This document shows, one piece after another, positions 50,523 through 56,699 of a stretch of 64,000 nt of DNA. Position numbers and translations under genes: made by a program. The notes under the pieces were generated by a model that worked only from the letters and a program-made list of their open reading frames with translations, was not told the origin of the DNA and did no database searches. How positions within the stretch are numbered: position 1 is the first letter of the stretch; every line of letters starts with the position of its first letter. The stretch comes from CALDTK01 sp965215115 (GTDB taxonomy: Bacteria; Bacteroidota; Bacteroidia; Chitinophagales; Saprospiraceae): assembly GCA_965215115.1 (NCBI GenBank), contig OZ244050.1, forward strand, positions 2,108,001-2,172,000, given 5' to 3'.

Positions 50523-50990
50523 ATGAAACTCACGTTCGCCTTCCCACTGATGTTCCTCGCACTCGTCGCCACGTCCGCCTACGCCCAGGTAGATCACGGT
50601 CGCCAGCAACGCGACGCCGCCGCCTACCAAAACAACAAGGCCGCAGCGGAGCGCAATACACCGACGCGGGGCGGGGGGATCGATCGGACCCGCCTGAGGG
50701 ATAGCCCCGCGGGTAAGTTCGTTGGCTTCGTCACGGGTAGGAAAAAGCGGGACGCAAGAAAGGAGGAGGAGCGCCAAGCAAACCTAATGGCCGTGTACCT
50801 CGCCGATGTCGACGAAGGCACCTACGGCGAGGACGATCCCTACCGGCTCCTCGACAACGGCGACATCACCGAGCACGGCCAGGTAATCGATTCCGCGGGC
50901 ATGGACCGCGCGGCCAAGCGAGAGTGGGTGGCTCGCAAGAACAAGGACGCGTCTCGCGCGCGCTTCCTCAGGGAGTACGGGCCGCAGTGA
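50523..50990 (+). CDS. Small basic secreted protein, array member 1
   Basis: 155 residues with signal peptide MKLTFAFPLMFLALVATSAY and AQ cleavage. The mature start GRQQRDAAAYQNNKAAAERN is nearly the same as in the array member at 53095. The middle is Lys/Arg/Glu-rich, and the end has DPYRLLDNGDITEHGQVIDS before a basic tail. I do not recognise the family. It is the first of a run of related genes to 53553, probably one locus. Three mini-hairpins lie just upstream. Confidence 0.7.
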   Translation: MKLTFAFPLMFLALVATSAYAQVDHGRQQRDAAAYQNNKAAAERNTPTRGGGIDRTRLRDSPAGKFVGFVTGRKKRDARKEEERQANLMAVYLADVDEGTYGEDDPYRLLDNGDITEHGQVIDSAGMDRAAKREWVARKNKDASRARFLREYGPQ

Positions 50991-51099
50991 GGGTAAGTAG
51001 CGTACGGCGCGCACGCCGGGTTCGTCGTCGAGTTACACGACGGCTACCCGATGACATTTAACGATGATATACCTGCTACCCCTTTTGTAGTACTTATTC

Positions 51100-51114
51100 G
51101 GCTTTCGCCAAAAC
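51100..51114 (-). repeat. Mini-hairpin element GGC-GAAA-GCC
   Basis: Canonical; intergenic inverted pair with 51165-51179. Confidence 0.95.
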
Positions 51115-51164
51115 AATCTACCGCCACACTTACCGTCCACGCTTGGGTGACGCACTAGCGGAGT

Positions 51165-51179
51165 GTTTTGCCGAAAGGC
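51165..51179 (+). repeat. Mini-hairpin element GCC-GAAA-GGC
   Basis: Swapped stem; right half of the pair. Confidence 0.9.
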
Positions 51180-51235
51180 CACCGGTGAACAAGCGCTCAG
51201 GCAGCTTAGTTAGTTAGGGCTATCACCACTAGACT

Positions 51236-51445
51236 TTGCTAGGTGCACCCGGCGGTGGTCCGGCGGCGACGAGTCCGGAGTTCGTCGGTGCCGAATGGCT
51301 CGCCCGCACGTCCCCCGAGGGCGGCCTCACGATGCCGGACGGGACCGTGCACTACAACGACTCGCCCAAGGCCGAGAAGCAGCGCGCCACGAAGCGCGAG
51401 AAAATGCTCAGAGACCTCGAGACGGCGGCGAAGGGTCCAAATTAA
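51236..51445 (+). pseudogene. Array member 2, 3' fragment
   Basis: Only the end is preserved: EGGLTMPDGTVHYNDSPKAE and a basic tail matching the PDGT module of its neighbours. There is no signal peptide and the start would have to be TTG. The 5' part appears lost. It lies between a mini-hairpin pair (51100-51179) and array member 3. Confidence 0.55.
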
Positions 51446-51475
51446 AGTACTTGCAACTCTTATCAACAGTGTACT

Positions 51476-51961
51476 ATGAAAACATTCCATAATCTAATGG
51501 CCATCGCGATCTGCGCGGCGATGCCGTTCGTGCTACAGGCCCAATACCCCGGTGCCGCCGCGCAGTTCGATACCCAGATGTCGCAGGCGAGTTCGGCGCA
51601 ACAGCAGCGAGACGCGCAGGCCAATAGTACCTCGTCCGCACCTAGAAAGTTCGCCCCCTACACCGGTCTGGACGGCAAGTTGTACCAGTATCCAGCCAAC
51701 CCCACGAAAGAAAACGTACGGCTTTGGAAGGAGGCGCGGGCTGCTCGTAAGCGAGACAACAGGCAAAAGGCGCGCGAGAAGGACGAGGCGAAACACGGCA
51801 AGCACCTCCCGGGCGGCTTCCGCGCGCTCGACAACGGCGACCTCGTGCGGCCCGACGGCACCGTCGTCGGGGAGGAGCCGTCGAAGGCCGACGCGAAGCG
51901 CAACAAAGAGAACCAGAAACTGCTCAAAGATTTGGAAAAGACAATCGAGAAGCCGAACTAG
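51476..51961 (+). CDS. Small basic secreted protein, array member 3
   Basis: 161 residues with signal peptide MKTFHNLMAIAICAAMPFVL and QAQ cleavage. Later come QQQRDAQAN, SAPRKFAPYTGLDGKLYQYP, RLWKEARAARKRDNRQKARE and FRALDNGDLVRPDGTVVGEE with a Lys-rich tail. The SAPR-G-L-YP-WKEAxAARK block is shared with member 5, so they are paralogues. Unknown function. Confidence 0.7.
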   Translation: MKTFHNLMAIAICAAMPFVLQAQYPGAAAQFDTQMSQASSAQQQRDAQANSTSSAPRKFAPYTGLDGKLYQYPANPTKENVRLWKEARAARKRDNRQKAREKDEAKHGKHLPGGFRALDNGDLVRPDGTVVGEEPSKADAKRNKENQKLLKDLEKTIEKPN

Positions 51962-52009
51962 GATCGCACTTTTCGAAACTCACCTACGACGATCATTCAC
52001 CTACGTGAT

Positions 52010-52428
52010 ATGAAAGCCAACTCCTCTTACTCCCGCTAGCCTTCGGCGCTACGACGCTACTCGCCCAAGACCTCCCGACCATCGCCTCGCGTAACGACGC
52101 CGAGGCGCAACAGCGGGCCAACCAGGCATCTACGACCACCACCGCCACACCGACCTACCGCGGCAAAAGGGGTCGCGCCGCCGAGAGGGCGTACCGAGCC
52201 GACAAGGCCGCCCGGCAGCGGCACAAGGAGGACAACGTCATCCACGGCACCAACCTCCCCGGCGGCTACTACATCACCCCCGACGGCACCTGGATGAACC
52301 CCGACGGCACGGTGGCCGCCGAGTCCCGAGAAACCGCAAAGGAGAGAGCGAAGCGCCTCAAGGAAACCGAGAAGCTCCGCAGGAAGCACGCAAGGCAGGA
52401 TCGGAAGGCCGGTCGGAAACCAGATTGA
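52010..52428 (+). pseudogene. Array member 4, frameshifted in the signal peptide
   Basis: From the ATG at 52010 the frame reads only MKANSSYSR before a stop. The other frame continues LLLLPLAFGATTLLAQ, a good signal peptide, then AEAQQRANQA, a basic middle, and GGYYITPDGTWMNPDGTVAA to TGA at 52426. One extra A in the AA of GCCAACTCC would restore MKAKLLLLPL. It is a one-base deletion, a slippage site or a sequencing error. Confidence 0.75.
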
Positions 52429-52445
52429 TCCATTTCGAACGCTCA

Positions 52446-53054
52446 ATGAATACCATGAAAACCGCGACGATAATTTCCACAGCACTACTCGTGGGCCTAC
52501 ACATCGTATGTTTTGCCCCCGAGGCCTCCGCGCAAGCTACCGCAGAACAGCAGCGGGCCGCATCCGCCGCATTCCACGAGGAGCGCATGACGCAGGCCGC
52601 GCAGGCAGGTGCCGCCCAGCAGGCCAGTGGGTCGGCGGCATCAGCGCCGCGCCGGTATAAAGCCCCGAAGGGTACTCTGTGGGACTACCCCGACGGGGAG
52701 GCTTCCGATCGCTACAAGCGGGAATGGAAAGAGGCACACGCTGCCCGCAAAGCCGACAAGGCTCGCGAGAAAGCCTACAAAGCCGAGCGGAAGGCGGACC
52801 AGAACGCGAGCGGCGTGGCGGCCTCGCCAAAATCTAAAGCCGAGCCGAAAGCCAAATCGAAAGCCTACAAGGCTAAAGACTACAGCCAGTACCCCGACGG
52901 CCGGCAGCCCAGTCAACAACCACGCAGGACCCAGAAAGCTGCAACACGCCGGACCAACGACTACGAAATCAAGGACCTCGACAAGATGACCCCAGAGCAG
53001 CGCAAACTGCTACTCGATGCGCAGAAAGCCATCAATAATCCCGAGGGCAACTAG
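52446..53054 (+). CDS. Small basic secreted protein, array member 5
   Basis: 202 residues from the ATG at 52446 (52455 is also possible). The signal peptide is MKTATIISTALLVGLHIVCF with ASAQA cleavage. The mature part has AEQQRAASAAFHEERMTQAA, SAPRRYKAPKGTLWDYPDGE, WKEAHAARKADKAREKAYKA and a long Lys-rich region, ending LDKMTPEQRKLLLDAQKAIN. It is longer than its neighbours and lacks the C-terminal paired PDG module. Confidence 0.7.
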   Translation: MNTMKTATIISTALLVGLHIVCFAPEASAQATAEQQRAASAAFHEERMTQAAQAGAAQQASGSAASAPRRYKAPKGTLWDYPDGEASDRYKREWKEAHAARKADKAREKAYKAERKADQNASGVAASPKSKAEPKAKSKAYKAKDYSQYPDGRQPSQQPRRTQKAATRRTNDYEIKDLDKMTPEQRKLLLDAQKAINNPEGN

Positions 53055-53094
53055 GTAGCACTACCGTCGAATACGCAAATCCAACGCCGCGACT

Positions 53095-53553
53095 ATGACA
53101 ATCAAAGCAATCGCGCTCATCGCATTCTCACTTTCTAGTCTGACGGTGCTTAGTTCTGCGCAGGCCCAGGTATCTCGGCAGCAGCACGACGCGGCGGCCT
53201 ACGCGAACAACAAGGCCGCAGCAGAGCGCTCGACCGCCGCACCGTCGCGAGGGCTCTCGGTCGACCCCCAGTGGAAGCACCGAGGCCTCCCCGGTCTCAT
53301 CAACCGCATGACCGACAAGGATCGCAGGGCCGACAAGAAAGCCCGTAAGGCCTACCGCGCCAACGTCGAAGCCGGCACGTACAACGCGTCGGACGTCTAC
53401 CGCCTCACGCCCGACGGCGAGGTCGTCAACAGTGACGGCTCTCCCGTCGACCCGAAGCTCGTCAAGGGCAACAAGCGGAAGTGGGTCGCCGAGCAGAACT
53501 TTAAGCAACGGCGGATGATGGACGCCATCGACGCCATGGACCCCGATCGGTAG
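53095..53553 (+). CDS. Small basic secreted protein, array member 6
   Basis: 152 residues with signal peptide TIKAIALIAFSLSSLTVLSS and AQA cleavage. SRQQHDAAAYANNKAAAERS is almost identical to member 1 (50523). It then has a basic middle, DVYRLTPDGEVVNSDGSPVD, and a basic tail. It closes the array. The intrinsic terminator at 53729 follows. Confidence 0.7.
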   Translation: MTIKAIALIAFSLSSLTVLSSAQAQVSRQQHDAAAYANNKAAAERSTAAPSRGLSVDPQWKHRGLPGLINRMTDKDRRADKKARKAYRANVEAGTYNASDVYRLTPDGEVVNSDGSPVDPKLVKGNKRKWVAEQNFKQRRMMDAIDAMDPDR

Positions 53554-53728
53554 GTACGGCACTCGGGCGGGCGGGGTAATTGTGGAGGGGAGAAGAAAAA
53601 TTTTCGGAGATTCCGGATTTGCTACTTGTAAATCCAGAAATTTTAGCCACTTTCACCGCTGTCAGCGACACGCGATTCTGGCGCAGCCGGAGTCGTCGCC
53701 GCTTTCATTTGGTTTTTTGGGGTTATAC

Positions 53729-53765
53729 GGGGTGCCACGCGAATAGATGTGGCACCCCGTTTTTA
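53729..53765 (+). terminator. Intrinsic terminator after the small secreted protein array
   Basis: Perfect 10-bp stem GGGGTGCCAC / GTGGCACCCC with a 10-base loop, followed by GTTTTTA. Confidence 0.9.
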
Positions 53766-53796
53766 TTGACAACACGCCCCCCCGTCCGTACCTTGC
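53766..53796 (+). promoter_or_regulatory. Bacteroidota-type promoter TTGAC ... TACCTTGC
   Basis: A -33 TTG (53766-53768) and a -7 TACCTTGC (53789-53796) are separated by 20 bases, the spacing of the phylum's primary promoter. The GTG start lies 9 bases after the -7 box, so the transcript may be leaderless. Confidence 0.6.
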
Positions 53797-53804
53797 GTGG
53801 ACGC

Positions 53805-54680
53805 GTGAACCAGTACCAGTGGACCTTTCTCGACAATGCGGAGCGTCGCCACACCCTCGGCATCGCCCACAGCGCCAACAGCGGCCACCTCGTCGTGCAC
53901 TGCAACCAGCAGATCGTGAAGATCGATTTCTCGGTGCTGGAGCCGAAGACCTTCAGCTTCTTCGTCGAGGACGAGCTCTGCCACCTCGCCATCGAGGGCG
54001 ACAAGCAGTCGGGCTTCACCTACAAGTTCCACATCGACACCGAGGTCGATACGCCCGTCAACCGGGACCGGAAGATCAAGCGCATCACCTCCGCGCGCCG
54101 CAACGCCCTCACGCTCACCACCATGGTCCTCGTCATCGGGAGCCTCCTCGGGAGCGTCGCGTACTGGGGCTGGTCGGCCACGCAGGACAAGTTACACGAC
54201 AAGCTCATCACCGGCGGCATCCCCTCCGAGGCGCGGCTGGTGAGCGGCGCGACCTTCGAGTTCATCGCCAACGGTGAGGTCATCAAGACCGAGCCCCTCG
54301 CCATCGACAGGGATCGTTTGGTGGCGCTCGGGGCAAAACCCACCGACCGCGTGCCCATCCGTTTTTACGAAAGTAACGCCCGCAAATTCGTCGTCGACTG
54401 GCGCGTCATCTTCCGCAACATCCAGGACCCGGTAGCGCCGAGTAGTGCCGCCGCGCTGCTCCTCATCACGGGACTGGAGGGCAGACTCCCCGCCGAGGCC
54501 GGGTCCCCGATCTGCGCCGTGCGTGCCGCCGGGGCCACGGGCAGCTTCCGCAACCAGCTCTCCCTCATGGACGCCTACCTACTCGACGTAAAGCCCCTGC
54601 GCGAGCGCTGGACGAACACGGTGGCCCACCCGGCCTACCAGACAACGCTACGCAAAGTGTGCCCGGGACCGGAAGGATAA
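53805..54680 (+). CDS. Single-pass membrane protein of unknown function
   Basis: 291 residues from a GTG at 53805, chosen because a promoter and terminator lie just upstream. The N-terminal 100 residues form a soluble beta-rich domain (NQYQWTFLDNAERRHTLGIA, DFSVLEPKTFSFFVEDELCH). A membrane helix (ALTLTTMVLVIGSLLGSVAY) follows, then a C-terminal domain with three Cys (SPICAVRAAG; KVCPGPEG at the end). No family recognised. Confidence 0.7.
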   Translation: MNQYQWTFLDNAERRHTLGIAHSANSGHLVVHCNQQIVKIDFSVLEPKTFSFFVEDELCHLAIEGDKQSGFTYKFHIDTEVDTPVNRDRKIKRITSARRNALTLTTMVLVIGSLLGSVAYWGWSATQDKLHDKLITGGIPSEARLVSGATFEFIANGEVIKTEPLAIDRDRLVALGAKPTDRVPIRFYESNARKFVVDWRVIFRNIQDPVAPSSAAALLLITGLEGRLPAEAGSPICAVRAAGATGSFRNQLSLMDAYLLDVKPLRERWTNTVAHPAYQTTLRKVCPGPEG

Positions 54681-54700
54681 GGCGCGAGCTTCGCTCGCTA

Positions 54701-54866
54701 GAGGGGCGGCCTGTGGCCTAGGTGGGCGGCCTGTGGCCTAGGTGGGCGGCCTGTGGCCTAGATGGGCGGCCTGTGGCCTAGATGGGCGGCCTGTGGCCTA
54801 GATGGGCGGCCTGTGGCCTAAATGGGCGGCCTGTGGCCTAAATGGGCGGCCTGTGGCCTAAATGGG
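54701..54866. repeat. 20-bp tandem repeat, eight copies
   Basis: GGGCGGCCTGTGGCCTARRT is repeated eight times and ends with a partial copy. Only two positions vary between units. Confidence 0.95.
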
Positions 54867-54914
54867 CAGTTCGATCGACTGGTAAGACGCCCCGCCAGCA
54901 CGTTGGTACGGCCC

Positions 54915-55045
54915 ATCTAGCTCCGCGCCCATCTAGGCGAAGCCGCCCATCTAGCCCCGCGCCCAATTAGCCCCGCGCCCAATTAGCCCCGCGCCCAATT
55001 AGCCCCGCGCCCAATTAGCTCCACGCCCATCTAGCCCCGCGCCCT
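54915..55045. repeat. 16-bp tandem repeat, seven to eight copies
   Basis: Units of the type TAGCCCCGCGCCCAAT, with CATC variants at both ends. CGCCCATCTAG is the inverse of CTAGATGGGCG in the 20-bp array. Confidence 0.9.
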
Positions 55046-55053
55046 TACCTTTC
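55046..55053 (+). promoter_or_regulatory. Putative -7 box TACCTTTC upstream of scpB
   Basis: TACCTTTC, 21 bases before the TTG start. The -33 region falls in the repeat array. Confidence 0.35.
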
Positions 55054-55074
55054 CGCGTCATCGAACATCGATCA

Positions 55075-55659
55075 TTGGCAATCGACAACGCCCCCGCCCG
55101 CTCCCGCCTCGCCCGCCACCTCGAGGCCTTGCTCTTCGGCGCCGGCGAACCCGTGGCCCCCGGCGAAATCCTCCCCGCCCTGCGCGACAGCCTCGGCGCC
55201 GACCTGCCGGAGGCCGACCTCACCGACGCCATCGCCGAACTCGAAGCCTACTACGCCGCCCCCGACCAAACCTTCCAACTCCAATTCACCGGCGGCGGCT
55301 ACCAACTCCTCACCAAACCGGAGTACTACCCAACCCTCGCCAAGCACTTCAAGCACCAGAGCGGCAAGCGCCTCAGCACCGCCGCCCTCGAGACCCTCAG
55401 CGTCATCGCCTACCGCCAGCCCGTCTCCCGCCCCGACGTCGAGGCCATTCGCGGGGTCGGCTGCGACTACACCATCTCGAAGCTGTTGGAACGCGAACTC
55501 ATCGCCATCGTCGGCCGCGACCCCGGCCCGGGTAGGCCACTGCTCTACGGCACGAGCCCTCAGTTCATGGACTACTTCGGCCTCGGCGACATCTCCGACC
55601 TGCCCAAGCTCAAGGAACTCGTCCGCACGGAGAACACCGTTGGAGAGCCGACAGAGTAA
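55075..55659 (+). CDS. scpB: Segregation and condensation protein ScpB
   Basis: 194 residues with a TTG start. The paired winged helices of ScpB are visible: LEALLFGAGEPVAPGEILPA, then SGKRLSTAALETLSVIAYRQ, PVSRPDVEAIRGVGCDYTIS and IVGRDPGPGRPLLYGTSPQF. It is the kleisin-associated subunit of the SMC-ScpAB condensin. No scpA is adjacent. The transcript would begin next to the repeat arrays. Confidence 0.95.
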   Translation: MAIDNAPARSRLARHLEALLFGAGEPVAPGEILPALRDSLGADLPEADLTDAIAELEAYYAAPDQTFQLQFTGGGYQLLTKPEYYPTLAKHFKHQSGKRLSTAALETLSVIAYRQPVSRPDVEAIRGVGCDYTISKLLERELIAIVGRDPGPGRPLLYGTSPQFMDYFGLGDISDLPKLKELVRTENTVGEPTE

Positions 55660-55735
55660 AAGTGGAGTAGTGGAAAGTAGAGAGTGAAAAGTGCCCCACC
55701 CAAGCCAAGAGCACGCTACAGGTCAATCTCCAGCA

Positions 55736-55828
55736 GCCCTATTGCCACCGGGGACGGGTTTCGCCAAGTCGCGGAACGCGACGGGGTCGGCAAGCCGACC
55801 AGAAACCCGTCCCCGGTGGCAATAGGGC
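55736..55828. repeat. 26-bp perfect inverted repeat enclosing two hairpins (cloverleaf-like)
   Basis: Arms at 55736-55761 and 55803-55828 are perfectly complementary (GCCCTATTGCCACCGGGGAC begins the left arm). The 41-base loop holds two more perfect hairpins: GTCGCG-GAA-CGCGAC (55768-55782) and GGTCGG-CAAG-CCGACC (55785-55800). There is no T-tract on either strand. Confidence 0.95.
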
Positions 55829-55870
55829 GGAGACCAGCGCAATAAGGCGGAGACCAGCGCAATAAGGCGG
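55817..55870. repeat. 20-bp tandem repeat overlapping the inverted repeat
   Basis: CAATAAGGCGGAGACCAGCG is repeated two to three times. The first unit overlaps the right arm of the inverted repeat. Confidence 0.8.
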
Positions 55871-55911
55871 GAAAGGACATCGAGATAACTCAAGCCCTGC
55901 GGCCCCCACTT

Positions 55912-56457
55912 TCAACTTTTTACTCTCGCACTTTCCCACTCCCCCCGCTCCTGCCCCCAGGCGTCCACGTTCACGTCATCCAGCGGCGGCGGCAGCTGCG
56001 TCGGACCTAGATTTCGCGACCCCAGCCGCTGCGCCAGCTTCCAAGAGCGCACATTCTCCGGATCGATCGTGTGGATCACCCGCTCCCACGCCAGTACGTC
56101 GAATACGTAGTCCATACACGCCACCGCCGCCTCGTGTGCGTAACCCCGCCCCGCGAAGTCCGAGCGCACGCCCCAGCCTACTTCCCGCCCCGGCCAATCC
56201 TCCGGCTGCCACGGCCCGACCCGACCGACCCACTCCCCCGTGCTCCGCTCGATCACCGAGAACATCCCGAAGCCCCGCACGTGCCACGACCCCACCATCG
56301 TGCACAGCTGCCGCCAGGCCTCGTGCCTCGACAACGTCTTGCCGCCGAGGTGCTCCATCGCGACCGCATCCGCCACGAAGGCCGCCCAGCCGTCCAGATC
56401 CTGCGCTTCGGGGATGCGGAGGGTAAGGCGTTCCGTGGTGAGGGAGGGGGAGATCAT
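55912..56457 (-). CDS. GNAT-family N-acetyltransferase (RimJ/RimL-like)
   Basis: 181 residues. TERLTLRIPEAQDLDGWAAF is the RimJ/RimL-like N-terminus. VGRVGPWQPEDWPGREVGWG, DFAGRGYAHEAAVACMDYVF (the acetyl-CoA pyrophosphate loop RGYAxEA) and VIHTIDPENVRSWKLAQRLG are family hallmarks. The substrate is unknown. A TACCTTCC box lies 5 bases upstream of the ATG. Confidence 0.92.
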   Translation of the reverse strand: MISPSLTTERLTLRIPEAQDLDGWAAFVADAVAMEHLGGKTLSRHEAWRQLCTMVGSWHVRGFGMFSVIERSTGEWVGRVGPWQPEDWPGREVGWGVRSDFAGRGYAHEAAVACMDYVFDVLAWERVIHTIDPENVRSWKLAQRLGSRNLGPTQLPPPLDDVNVDAWGQERGEWESARVKS

Positions 56458-56462
56458 GGGAG

Positions 56463-56470
56463 GGAAGGTA
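56463..56470 (-). promoter_or_regulatory. Putative -7 box TACCTTCC upstream of the GNAT gene
   Basis: Minus-strand TACCTTCC ends 5 bases before the ATG at 56457. If used, it implies an almost leaderless mRNA. Confidence 0.3.
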
Positions 56471-56479
56471 GGGCGCGTA

Positions 56480-56511
56480 GGGCGCGTTAGACGAGCTCTG
56501 CTCGCGCGCCC
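56480..56511. repeat. Inverted repeat GGGCGCG...CGCGCCC
   Basis: GGGCGCG and CGCGCCC arms enclose an inner CGAG-CTCTG-CTCG hairpin. It lies between the GNAT gene and the M16 peptidase gene. The rest of the gap (to 56699) holds only short direct repeats (GCGTTAGCTTA; TTAGACTAG). Confidence 0.6.
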
Positions 56512-56699
56512 TAACGCCCGCCCGCCGGGGCCTTCGCGCCCTGCGCACCCTCGCGTTAGCTTACTCCCCAGCGCGTTAGCTTAGACTAGATTCCCCAAAG
56601 GGCTACTTAGACTAGGTTCCTTCCAAAGGGTCCCTCCTAGTCACGTCCCATGTCACGCCCCATTCCCATTGCGTAGTCGCAGGCGCGCCAGCAAAGCAA

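Larger units (their letters stand above)
54681..55074. other. Gene-free gap filled by two inverted repeat arrays
   Basis: Holds a small hairpin (GCGAGC-TTC-GCTCGC, 54684-54698), the 20-bp array at 54701-54866 and the 16-bp array at about 54915-55045. I see no gene. Confidence 0.8.

Noticed and set aside
54701..54866. CRISPR-like array
   Set aside because: The 20-bp units are directly adjacent with no unique spacers, and there are no cas genes.
55736..55828. Large inverted repeat as tRNA-like or terminator
   Set aside because: It has no CCA/T-loop consensus and no T-tract on either strand.
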